NCBI GenBank assembly: GCA_029204225.1
Contig: CM055098.1
Location: 5,003,246-5,067,245 of the forward strand
DNA length: 64,000 bases
Origin: Diphasiastrum complanatum
Taxonomy: Eukaryota > Streptophyta > Lycopodiopsida > Lycopodiales > Lycopodiaceae
Direction of reading: 5' to 3'
Of this stretch, positions 51,759-62,800 are shown piece after piece. The position numbers and the translations under genes were made by a program. The notes below the pieces were generated by a model, which was not told where the DNA came from, searched no databases, and worked only from the letters and a program-made list of their open reading frames with translations. Each line of letters starts with the position of its first letter. Within the stretch, counting starts at the first letter, position 1.

Positions 51759-52679
51759 ATGGCTTCAATCAGCAGCATGCAGAGCAAGATCTGCACAATA
51801 CTTGATTCTTCAAGATCTAACTTTCTAGCCTGGAAAGTTAAGACATCACTGATACTCAAGGGCGAAGGACTCTTCCCCTGGGTAGATGGCACAAAAGAAA
51901 TGCCTACGACAACAGGCAAGGAGCTACGCGAATGGAGGGAGAAAAATGACAAGGCAGTAGCCTTACTATCATCTTCCATCGAGAATATGTCTCACACTTG
52001 ACCTGGTTACACTCTCCAAAGCTAAGGAGATGTGGGATGCATTACTCACCAGATTTCAGACGAAATCAAGAAGTCAAATCATGATGCTGGAAGATCAGTT
52101 GACGAATTTGCAGTGGGATGGAAAAGACCTTACCTCTTTCGTGAAAAAGATGAAGGATCTATTTCTGTCACTACATAACTCTAGAGCAGAGAACGTTGTG
52201 TCAACTGAGAAGCAGCTCACGTACCTGTTGAGAGCCTTATCCAGATCATTTCGGATGACAAGAACCTGCTCGCGAAAGATCCCGCCATGAACCTTGAAAA
52301 GGCGATTGTTGAGATTCGAGAGGAAGTCGAGGCCAGAGAACATCTTGATCACAAAGATGGTTCTGACCAGGCCCTCTACAGCAACAAAGAGAAATCCAAG
52401 AAGCAATTTAGGTCTAAGAGGGAGTCCAATCAGAGGCGGGATCGTGACCAGCAAGCAGAGGGAATAAGCAAAGGCAACTGGAAGACCAAAGGGAGGTCGA
52501 AACAACAAGGTGCAGACAAGAAGACTTGTGTGAGATGCAGAAGAGACGGGCATACAGTAGATACCTGCTGGCTCAAGATTGAGTGTATCCATTGCCATAA
52601 GAAGGGTCACGCAGCCATGGATTGCCGCCAGAACCTGAGAAAAAAAATCAAGACAGAACAGACAGGGGAACAACAATAG
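51759..52679 (+). pseudogene. Copia gag domain with two CCHC zinc knuckles
   Basis: ATG at 51759, 104 bp after the primer site. The frame stops at 51999-52001; the protein trace continues in another frame from about 52010 (MWDALLTRFQTKS) and returns to the first near 52240. The retroviral-type gag core is followed by a basic linker and two C-X2-C-X4-H-X4-C knuckles near 52530-52570 and 52587-52625. It would package the element's RNA. The frame ends at 52677-52679, but protein similarity carries on into protease in a different frame, so the stop reflects another frame change near 52665. Confidence 0.88.
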
Positions 52680-54139
52680 TTCATCCTATGTCGAGGAGAC
52701 TGAGAGCTCAAAAATGGGCGAAGAAAGAACGAACAAAAATTGTTCGACCGCCTATATCTGTGAAGACGTGTGTGCAGCATCAACATCTGACACACATGAG
52801 GTGATCCTAGATTCAGGAGCCACCTCACACTTAGTGACATCAAGACGAATAATGTCTAATTTTAGAAGTGCAAATCCCTCAAGATTCATATAGTTCTTGG
52901 AGATGGATCTAGACATCAAGTGAACGGTATTGGTTCATTATGGCTCAACACCAATGGCTGCGACAAACGGCTCGAAGACGTTCTATTCGTGCCTACTCTG
53001 CAACAAGACTTGCTCTTTGTAGCAAGAATAGCAGATGCATGAATGCGCGTGACGTTTTATGACAAAGCATGCAATGTGATTGATGCCAGTACCAGTACTT
53101 TGATCGCTCAAGGCAGAAGGAAAGGGAACCTATATCATCTGAAGGTACGCCTACCTGCAGATCAGGTGCATCAGACTCATGACGACTCACCAGACACTCT
53201 GTGGCATAGAAGACTCTGCCACGTGAACTCAATGGCACTTTACCAGGCAAGCCATCACGGAGTGATAACAGAGGTCAGCATCTCGAATGAAACCAATTCG
53301 ACCACCTGTGATGCATGTTTGAAAGGCAAGATGTCACGCACACCATTCATTAAAGACTCCTACAGAACGACAAAGATTCTGGAGCTAGTGCACTCTGACA
53401 TCTACGAACTATTCAACGTGATCTCAATAGGAGGTTTAAAATATTATATACCTTCATTGATTATTATAGCAAATTTGCCAGAGTGTATTTTATTCAGAAT
53501 AAATCTGAAGCACTTGACACAGAATATGTGAATTGGACTGAGAGATGTACAGGCAGCAAAGTGAAGCATATCAAAATAGATCGTGGTGGCGAATACATCT
53601 CGAATCGCTTCACTGACTTCTGCAATGATCGAGACATCATTCATAGAAGAACTGCAGCCTACACACCGCAGCACAATGGTGTTGCTGAACGAAAGAACAG
53701 GATCCTGATGGAAGTAGCCAGATGCATGATGGCCTATTCGAAGGCTCAAAGGGTACTGTGGGCTGAAGTAGTAGCTACAGCCACATACATCCAAAACAGA
53801 ATAGGCAAGTCTGGTGTTTCTCACATGACACCACATGAGCTATGGTGGGGTAGAAAGCCCAACCTGTCTCACGTCAGAATCTTTGGTTGTGCAGCTTATG
53901 CACATACTCCTGACAAGCTTCGAAAGAAGCTTGATGAGAAAGCCGAACAGGGATTTCTGGTAGGATATGACAACAATTTGTCATACTACAGAGTCTACAT
54001 GCCAGACACGAACACTTTGAAAACAGTGAGAGATGTCAAATTCGATGAGAGCAGGACAATGGCCAATGACGATCATGTCAGCTACGAAGCTCTGGAGAGA
54101 CAGTACTATGACCTGTCGCCAACGATAGAGGGAGCATAA
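52680..54139 (+). pseudogene. Copia protease and integrase region
   Basis: The protease active site DSGATSH is encoded from 52810. The region up to 53040 has stops. From 53043 a long frame shows the GAG-pre-integrase motif (LWHRRLCH near 53200) and a C-x-x-C pair near 53308-53322. The first catalytic Asp is in VHSDI near 53390. A frame change near 53440 breaks the core. From 53483 the frame resumes with IKIDRGGEY near 53570 (second Asp) and HNGVAERKN near 53671 (catalytic Glu), then a chromatin-targeting-like C-terminus, stopping at 54137-54139. All three catalytic acids are present, so only the frame breaks disable it. Confidence 0.88.
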
Positions 54140-54344
54140 GACGAACACGAAAACGAATATTTTTGAGTCGTCTTCCATTCGAACGACAAATCTAACGAAG
54201 AAAGATTCTAGGCAACCTGCTGCCACAGTTCCTGTAAACCAAAATGGTTCCGGACCAAGCAGAGCAGACAAGGGTAAAGACATAGTTGTTCCAGGAGGAT
54301 CTCCTAGAAGGTCGACAAGACCGCGAAGAGCGCTAGCAAGATAT

Positions 54345-55886
54345 GTGCCAAGCAGCTCAGCTTCCACATCAGAAGAGTTCTGCGGGTTCAGTGGCGAACC
54401 ACAGACTTTTGAGGAGGCGATTGAAGGTCCAGAAAAGGACAGATGGATCCAAGCCATGAACGAAGACATGGAGTCCATGAGGAGGAACCAGGTACGGACG
54501 TTGGAGCCATTACCACATAAGCGCAAGACTATCAAATGCAAATGGGTCTTCAAGCTCAAATATGGACCAGATGGTAATGTGACGAAATACAAGACAAGAC
54601 TGGTAGCGAAAGGTTTTTCTCATAGATACGATATTGACTACTCTGAAACCTTCTCTTCTGTCGTCAAACATTTGTCCCTACGTCTGTTATTTGCATATGC
54701 AGCAGCTTATGACCTCAGGATCCACATTGTGGACGAGAAGACAGCCTTCTTGCATGGCGAATTAGATGAAGAGGTCTACATGGATCAACCCCCAGGATAT
54801 GTCTCGAATTGATTTAAGCCTCTATTGGCTGATTCCAATGTATATGTTAGAGTTACAGATGGGCATATCATCATAGTGGTTGTGTATGTGGATGACACTC
54901 TGATACTTTGTAGGAGTGAGCAGCTAATAGCTGAAGTAAAGGCAGACATCTCGAAACATTTTGAGATAGTGGATCTGGGAGAAGCCAGGTGTTACCTAGG
55001 CTTACAAATTGAAAGGGACTATGAGGGAGGTAAGTTGTACCTTCACCAGTCCATATACACCCAGAAGATCCTAGAGGACTTTGGGATGCTGAACTGCAAA
55101 GGAGCGAACACTCCAATGCTCGTAGGGATGGTGGGGACGAATGATGACTGTCCAAAGACTGAGAAAGAGAGAGAACAGATGTAGCTCACACCTTACAGGA
55201 AGCTGATAGGATCACTGATGTACCTTGCTGACAACACACGTCCTGATTTTGCTTATGCAGTATTCAGGATGAGCCAATTCTACACGAATCCAGGCTTGAC
55301 ACATTGGAAGATTGCGAAACGAATTTTGCAATATCTTCAATTAACGAGGGACTATGGCTTGTGTTATTGTCGTGGTGCAGGTTTCAGGATACTTTCCTAC
55401 AGCGATGCTAGTTGGACATATCTCAAGGATGACTGTAAAAGCGTCTCAGGAGGATGCACCATCGCATCAGGAGCAGCAGTTCTTTGGGTCAGCAAGAAGC
55501 AGACCGTTGTATCCCAATCATCCTGCGAAGCAGAATATGTTGCAGCAACAAAGATGGCCAACGAGATAATCTGGCTAAGGCAGTTCCTGGACGAATTGGA
55601 CGAAACGAGGAACGAGCCCCTGGTCTTGCAGATGGACAACACCTTTGCAATACACCACCTGACGAAAGATCTCATGTTCCATTCCAAAATGAAGCACATG
55701 GCGATCAAGTACCACTTGATCAGGGATCTAATTGAGAAGAAGATGCTGCAGACCACCTTCATCGGAACGAAAGACATGGTTGCTGACATCTTCACTAAAG
55801 CCTTGGACAAAGGGCTCTTTGAGAGACAAAGGGGCAGTCTCGAGATCGTGAAGCTATCATGCTTTGAGAGGGAGCTGAAGAAATGA
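54345..55886 (+). pseudogene. Copia reverse transcriptase and RNase H region
   Basis: RT starts in frame near 54410 (EEAIEGPEKDRWIQAM) with KCKWVFKLK near 54535 and the TAFLHGELDEEVYM block near 54740-54780. After the PPGY motif the frame stops (54810-54812), and the next 45-50 residues typical of copia RT are absent; the sequence resumes just ahead of the YVDD box, which is intact at 54885-54896. After a stop at about 55182, RNase H is read from 55218: SYSDASW near 55392, SCEAEYVAA near 55520 and MDNTFAIHHL near 55632. The frame ends at 55884-55886, eleven bases into the 3' LTR. Confidence 0.9.
55866..55875 (+). promoter_or_regulatory. Polypurine tract of the copia element
   Basis: GAGAGGGAGC immediately upstream of the 3' LTR start TGAAGAAATG; the usual plus-strand primer position. 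Confidence 0.85.
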
Positions 55887-56924
55887 AATGTTTCTAACTA
55901 CAAAGCCTTGCTAGCTTTCAACCCTCAACCTAACGAAGATGTTCGCAAACACGAAAGTCAGGAGACATGAAGCACGAAAAGTTTCGCGAACATGAAAGTC
56001 AAAGGAAACGAAGACGAACGGTTCATAAACATGAAAGTCAAAGCAGACGAAGACAAATGGTTCGCGAACATGAAAGACTCACAAACGAGAATCTTTTGCG
56101 GTCTGGCACGAGAATCTTTTGCGGTCCAGTACGAGAGAAGGCAAACGACCAAAACGAAACCAACGACGGAAATGAAACCATTCTCCTACCCTCCACGCTC
56201 CAAAGAGTACCACCGAGATCATGCAAGTACCCAAAAGTATAGATATCTGATCTGATGGCATGACGTCAGTAGATACATTTTAGGTCGTGGCTAATCTGCC
56301 ACTCTTGTAATTCCCTGATTAGTTGTAGATGCTTAATCACTCTAATCTCAGATTTACATAGAGCGACTATACTTATTGAATGATAGTTGACATATAGATC
56401 AACAGAATACACATACAGTGTAATGTCGTAGTCTGATGCGAGTAAGCAATCAAGATGAAATACAGACAACAAGTTCGTCTGCGTGCGAGACGAGCTCTAT
56501 GATCAGGATTCATAGAGATCCAATTGTCCGCTAGTAATGTGAGACGATTGCTCGTGAGAGAACCGCGTTTCTCACATGCCAACGCACTACGTGGATTTGC
56601 ATGTAGTGCTCGAAAAAATCAGAGAAAGATCAATATAGATGATTCCTCTTGTTGTGTCTTATCTTGAATGCAAATGCTTCTGTTGTTATTCGTATGTCTG
56701 AGTTTTCTTGTTCATTTGAATTCCGCACCTTGGTTGAAACTATGTTGAATGCTGCATTAATTTTATAAACGTAGATCAGTAGTGCCTGACTACATCCTGG
56801 AGGATTGTAGGAGTGATTCAACTGGCAGGGTCCAGCGATCGCATTTGAACTCCATCCGAGTCGCAAGAGGATCGTGGTTCCTTCGTGAAAGCTTCGCGAC
56901 TACGAAATCTTCCTATTCTCATTA
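55876..56924 (+). repeat. Copia 3' LTR
   Basis: 1049 bp, homologous to 50677-51642 end to end except for an insertion of about 83 bp near 56330-56413. The terminal CA has become TA. The four U3 tandem units are at 55942, 55983, 56022 and 56061, and the TGACGTCA palindrome at 56261-56268 is kept. Many scattered substitutions separate the LTRs. Confidence 0.92.
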
Positions 56925-56929
56925 CCTGA

Positions 56930-57274
56930 GAGGCAACCATAGTAGTTTTTAAAGCGATTGAGTTGTTATTCATTTATAACATAAGAAAGCCACGAAACTG
57001 TGAAGTGAGCGTATTGCTTTGAAAAGTTATGCAAAAAGCACTTTACAAGACATCTTTTGACTATGTAAGTTAACTTACAACGCAGAGATCCAGTTGGTTG
57101 CATACCTTTCAATATTGAGTAGTCAGTTCAGAAAAGAACCAAGTAGTATTCTGACGAAGCTGAAGCAGTATAAGAAAGCTACATCATGAGATATCATTAG
57201 CTTCATACTATGAGATCACATAATCTATGAATGCTTGTAAAGAGAGCACATAAGTACGAGCTATGCATGAATGT
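56930..57274. other. Flank of the copia insertion, nothing recognised
   Basis: Continues the DNA interrupted by the copia element. No gene or repeat seen. Confidence 0.4.
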
Positions 57275-57807
57275 GTCCATCCTTCCATCGCTGGTTGGAG
57301 GAGGTTAAAGAAGTGAAAAATTCTATGAACCGATAGCACAAGTTCATGGTCCATCACTGGACAATTAGCCATGCATGAATATACAGTATTATCAACTGAA
57401 GAGGAGACCACCCTCCTGTCCATCGCTGGAACAGCAGGGTCTCTATATGTAGATTTGGTGTTTAAATGTGAGTCTATCATGCCTATGCAATCCATCACTG
57501 GACAACACATAACACTATTGATACATCTTCATTTTATGAGAAAAATTTCAACGATCTATCCATCGATGCACAACGCCCCCTCCTAATCAAAAAAATCCAT
57601 GAAGTATGTGTAGGAGTGAGGCAGCCCTCCATCGCTGCTCGCTGAGCCATAAGGAGCAAGCAAAAGTATGGAAAAATTGTTGTTACATCATTACTATCAC
57701 CTGCAATTTCAGAAAATTATCACATACTTTGAAACTGTCCATCGCTGCCTATTGAGGCAGGGTGGATGGTTTCAAGAAACAAAAAGTGACATTGTTGTCC
57801 ATCGCTA
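57275..57807 (+). repeat. Array of eight spaced CCATCRCTGG hairpin motifs
   Basis: CCATC-starting motifs at 57285, 57351, 57420, 57492, 57560, 57629, 57739 and 57799, all on one strand. Spacing is 66, 69, 72, 68, 69, 110 and 60 bp. Intervening sequences share little by eye. The core CCA-TCRC-TGG can fold as a small stem with a four-base loop, and in several copies the pairing extends into non-identical flanks (for example 57410-57440 and 57349-57362). Function unknown. Confidence 0.7.
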
Positions 57808-58472
<665 letters not shown>

Positions 58473-58473
58473 G

Positions 58474-59099
58474 AAGGGTGGAGAGGGGATGTGTGTGCGT
58501 GTGATTGTTATGAGTGGATAGTTGTGTGGTAGAAATGTCTTAATACTATTTAAAACTAAGTCATCACATAGCATTCTTGATTCAACTATGATCATGAGGT
58601 TGAATGTGGCCACATAACCATCCCTGTACTAGTACATAGTCGAGATTGTTGATGAAAATTGTATAGAAGTGTGGGAGTCTAAGGGTTGTGGATATGCCAT
58701 TGACCATTCAAAGTTATAGTGAGAAGTTGAATTTTGAGATAACGCATTTAGTGTGTTTGATGTGGTACTTGGGATATGTTAGTAGATAGCTCAAAAGCCC
58801 CACATCTCTTGGAATACTCATGTGTACAAGTTCTAGTATCATGGTAGGATGCATTCCCCACAAGGTGAACCCAACGTGCCCCAAGGACATCTGATCACGA
58901 CAACACAATTTGTAAGGTTCATTGTAAGTATTTGTATGTTTGTTTCTCGTTTGATATGTAAATTTTTATATGTGAGACTAATGTGTGGCAAATATAAACT
59001 AATATAACTAGGAACCTAGACCAACATATCAAAGTGGATTGTAAATATGTGTTCACTGATGAGATTCCATATATCTTACCCCCAAGAGAAATGTAGAAC
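58474..59099. other. Spacer upstream of the chromodomain remnant
   Basis: Probably decayed internal sequence of the gypsy remnant that follows, but no integrase motif can be recognised in it. Confidence 0.35.
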
Positions 59100-59402
59100 A
59101 AAAGGTTGCGTTAATCCATGGTTCTTCTCATGTTAATAGACAAACATATAGAATGATTCTCAAAGAGGAGGAAGAGTCGAGGATAATGATTGAGGACTAT
59201 CTGTCCAAAGGGTAGCTAAGGCTTAGTCACTGATTCATGGGTCAGAAAGGATATTGAATAGGTGCGAGAGGCATCCACAATCACTTGATCTAGGAATATT
59301 TGGCTGCATCACATGGTAGGCCTCTTATGGATGCTACATGGGAGACTACACATAATTTGTGTGCACAATATCCTAAGTTTATAATCGTGGATGATGTGTA
59401 CT
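59100..59402 (+). pseudogene. Ty3/gypsy integrase C-terminus, chromodomain-like
   Basis: A broken plus-strand frame reads EYLAASHGRPLMDATWE near 59295-59345, then YPKFIIVDD near 59370-59395. The ATWE box followed by a (Y/F)P-x-F and an acidic pair is the pattern of the chromodomain at the end of chromovirus integrases, which directs insertion to marked chromatin. It ends a few bases before a polypurine tract, exactly where pol ends in such elements. Stops occur inside, so it is a fossil. Confidence 0.6.
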
Positions 59403-59415
59403 GAGGGAGAAGGGA
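59403..59415 (+). promoter_or_regulatory. Polypurine tract before a gypsy LTR
   Basis: GAGGGAGAAGGGA, 13 purines in a row, followed at once by TGTTATGAATTTC, an LTR-like start. Confidence 0.65.
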
Positions 59416-60315
59416 TGTTATGAATTTCAATCCTTGTCCCATTCCCTATAATTCTGATAGTTAGAGTAACTATATATTTGTATGTAAGAAATGCTAATTG
59501 TGGTGACCACAATACCGTAAATAGTTTTATGTTGATATTGATATGTGATAGGGACATGGGTATTGGGTCGTTGAGGAAGTATTGGTTGGACTGGCCTCCT
59601 TAGTTGGAGAGAGTTGAATGGTCAACCAAACACAAATCATATGCACATTGGGACATTTGGTCTAGTCAATGAGTACAAGGTGGTATGATAGTCATCATAT
59701 CTAGCTTGCCTAGTGACAGGGTGTTGCCAAGTGGCTAGAGTTGGCTTTCCATGGTTTGCCATGCGTTGATGTGAGGAAAGGTCATGGCTTAGGGGTGCTT
59801 GATGAGGGTGGATAGACATGGTTTGCTCAATGGTCAACCAAACACAAATCATAGGCTCATTGGGACATTTGGTCTAGTCAATGAGTACAATGTGGTATGA
59901 TAGTCATCTTATCTAACTTGCCTAGTGACAGGGTGTTGCCAAGTGGCTAGAGTTGGCTTTCCATGGTTTTCCATGTGTTGATGTGAGGGAGTTCATGGCT
60001 TAGGGGTGCTTGATGAGGGTGGATACGTGGGCCTAGAGATAGACACTCAAATCACTTTCTATGTAGCTTTGGTTGTGAGGAGATTGAGCAGCTAACTCCT
60101 ATGTTTGTGATGGCAATCATGTTTCATGCATGTTAATAAAGGGAATAAATTTGGATTTTGTTGAAAATTTGTGTAAGTTATTTCATGTGATGGATCATAG
60201 TTAGTTCAAATAGAGTGAGGCCTAAGAACAAAATTAGTTACCATACTTTGAGTCTCCTTCAATGTTGTCCACTGCGTGTTCCTTGGTCATGATCATCAAA
60301 GTGAGGGTTACAACA
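59416..60315 (+). repeat. Probable 3' LTR of the chromovirus-like remnant
   Basis: Starts TGTTATGAATTTC right after the polypurine tract. The right end is uncertain; GGGTTACAACA at 60315 is a candidate. An AATAAA signal lies near 60135. It contains a 212-bp tandem duplication at 59619-60025. Confidence 0.45.
59619..60025. repeat. Tandem duplication, unit 212 bp
   Basis: Copies start at 59619 and 59831 (TGGTCAACCAAACACAAATC...) and are nearly identical to about 60025. Small indels distinguish them. Confidence 0.95.
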
Positions 60316-60539
60316 TCAAATGATGCTCATAAGTATGCATTACTAAGATATTGAGTGTGTCATCATCCTCTAGGAGTCAAGTGCCACGTGCCTTTCCAAC
60401 ACACTCTTAGTTTTTCAAAACTCTCGATGGCTCACATGTGTGATAAATACCAAATCTCCTCAAAAGTGCTCCACACCTTATGCAAAATGGTTTGCCCCAG
60501 GCCAAAACATTAGGCTTGTTAGTAGTTGCTTTTCATGTC

Positions 60540-61720
60540 TCCCTCTCTCTTATCATTTCAAAATACTACATGTTAGTTGGAGGTAGGGCCAATATTGGCA
60601 TTAGAGGCAAAATAGGCAAGTACTTACACATGTCAAGTCATGATTAGGCCAAAAGTAGAGTGTGATGTGGCTCGAGCTAGGTTAGGCTTGTTACATTTGT
60701 CAAGATGAGGTTGGATATGTGACACTGTAGCGGGTATTTCCTATCCACCTTCAACCCTAAATCCAAGCACACAAGCATCAAGGAGATGAAGAGGATTAAC
60801 TAGTTGTCACACGGAGATTCGTTGCCATGAGAGCGGTAGCATAGTTCATAATCCAACAAATGCATATAATCCACATCTAACACTAAGCATTAACACAACG
60901 ATCTATTAACACTAGCAATTACCACTACAACCATTAAAACTACTCAACAATGATAGACCTTAATCTTCTATATCTCTCTTTCTCTCTCACAAAAAGTATA
61001 ACAATGATCAATCTCAACAAAAATCAAATCCAACAATTAGAAAATCCAAAGAAAACATGAGAGATAGAGGAGGAAAGAAGAAGAGCAAGGACATTCCATA
61101 TCCATTATATAAGAGGCCCAACCTGCTTGTATTGAAATGAAGAGAGAAAGTACAAATAACTCGAAACTACCACCATATATAGTGGACTTTAGGGCTTTGG
61201 CCTCAAATCCTATTGGCCAATTTCTACCTCCCTTAATATTTGAAATTTGAAAATTGGGGGGAGCCCTTTCTATTCACTAACTTGACTATTAGGCCTTGTG
61301 ACATTAAAATTCTCGCAAAAAGGCCTAAAGTCCTTTTACCAAATCCCTCTCACTTATTAACTATGGTTAGGGTTGTCTCGATATACGCAAACCCTCCAAT
61401 AGACACTTCCCTATGTGTTGGCATGAGAGCTAGTGACCAATCAAAAAGCTAGAAATCCATCAAATTGGTCCAATAAGGTTTGAGAGCTCATAAGTCACTC
61501 AACCAATCAAATTAGGAGGACAAAAATAAGGGGTCCAATCATGTTTCACTTAGGTTTTTCTTTGAAAAGTCTCCACACATGTGAAAGTACTTGTATGATT
61601 GATATATGCATGTAATCAATTGCTCTTGCCTTAGTTTTTTGAGACAGATCTTGATTACCAATCTATGCTCGGTCTTTGTGCAATCTTTGGTGGGATTGAA
61701 TTGTAGATGCTAATGTGTGT
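60540..61720 (-). repeat. Unclassified interspersed repeat, copy B, split by a solo LTR
   Basis: The reverse complement shares ordered blocks with 20270-20880: CTAAGGCAAGAGC near 61632, ATTTGATTGGTTGAGTGACTT near 61490-61510, TTTTTGATTGGTCACTAG near 61430-61448, and, beyond the solo LTR, CTACTTTTGGCCTAATCATG near 60635-60655. The solo LTR at 60726-61401 divides it. Confidence 0.55.
60726..61401 (-). mobile_element. Solo LTR of the same gypsy family, with target duplication
   Basis: 676 bp, minus orientation, reading TATTGGAGGG (TG mutated to TA) to CCCGCTACA. Direct repeats GACAC flank it at 60721-60725 and 61402-61406. It aligns with 7781-8495 along its length, including AATAAGTGAGAGGGATTTGG, CCAATAGGATT, AATGTCCTTGCTCT and CGCTCTCATGG blocks. 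No internal sequence remains, as after LTR-LTR recombination. Confidence 0.93.
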
Positions 61721-62382
61721 TCATATATTTGTCATGATCATTTTGTAGTTACGACAAATAAAGACATTCAAGATGACATAGATGCCATCACGTATGAAGG
61801 TTTTCTTCAAGAAATGGGATCCACAACAATATAGATATTTTCTCTAGCAAGATAATAAGTATAGTATCATGATTTTGGTATTTTAGAAAATATTTTTCAA
61901 CCATTATATTGCTTAATGTTGACATTTATCTACCATGTTATATTGTAGAGGAGGCTAGAGTGATGGCAGAACACTGATGAGCAAGATGATGATTTTTTTG
62001 TGTTGTTCTCATGTTTATAGAGCAAAATCTGTGTAAAAGTATTCCATGATCTAGTGAAAGCAAAGGGGTTATTTTTTAGATAGTTTTTTAGCTCTAAATA
62101 TCTAAGCAACCCTTGTTGTGAGCATTATTGGATTATCATGACATGAAGTGAGTGTTAGAATTAACATGTTGCGAAGTTCATTTGGCAAGTATGTCACGTT
62201 TGCCGATAAGTGACATATTGTGAGTTATTTTATTGGAGTTTTGAGAGCTTCAAATTGAGAAAAACTATTTGGTTGCAGATTGCAATTGGCACTTAGCCAC
62301 AATGCAATGTCACTTATCCAATAGACTTCTTAGAAACTACTTAGGGAAAGTCATTAGCTTCAGAACGAGTGGAAACAAGTTC
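61721..62382. other. Spacer, nothing recognised
   Basis: AT-rich with no gene, LTR end or tandem unit identified. Confidence 0.4.
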
Positions 62383-62788
62383 TGTTAACATTCTATAATT
62401 TGAACACCATTCAATTGCTGGGAACGACTGAGCGTTTGGGCCGCAGTGGAAGTGAAGGCCGTCGTCCCAACAGAGGAAAAACAATACGATGAATAGTAAT
62501 AATTGTAATAACATGATTTGGATTACTTAGAGAACAGAGTGATAAGTACTTCTAATTGAGTTGATTATGAGTATCAGTGTAGGTGCCATAGACAACCATA
62601 AAGAGAGACTATAGAAACGATTAGGCGTCTGAGACAACCATGCAATACTCCTTTACTAATAGTCTGTTATAAAGAAATGACTGTTGCGACAAATAGTTCA
62701 AAAACATAGAAATTTCTGAGAGAGAGAGATTTTCATAAGAGAGAAGGAGGGCAGTTAGGATGAGTAGGAGAAAGATTAAACTCCAACA
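62383..62788 (-). repeat. Probable 3' LTR of the right-edge copia element
   Basis: On the minus strand it begins TGTTGGAGTTTAATC at 62788, directly after a polypurine tract. The far end at 62383 (…GTTAACA) is chosen from the CA rule only. Confidence 0.5.
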
Positions 62789-62800
62789 CTCCCCCTTAAG
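62789..62800 (-). promoter_or_regulatory. Polypurine tract of the right-edge copia element
   Basis: Minus strand CTTAAGGGGGAG immediately before TGTTGGAG; the AAGGGGGAG-TGTTGGAG junction is typical of plant copia elements. Confidence 0.85.

Larger units (their letters stand above)
50677..56924 (+). mobile_element. Ty1/copia retrotransposon with both LTRs
   Basis: A 6248-bp element: 5' LTR, primer site, gag-pol in copia order (gag, protease, integrase, RT, RNase H), polypurine tract, 3' LTR. It is flanked by CTTGA (50672-50676) and CCTGA (56925-56929), a 5-bp target duplication with one change. LTR divergence, several frame changes and a deletion in RT show that the copy is old and inactive. 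Confidence 0.93.

Noticed and set aside
57275-57807. CRISPR-like array
   Set aside because: The repeat is only about 10 bp, imperfect, in plant nuclear DNA with no cas genes; the resemblance is only in the spacing.
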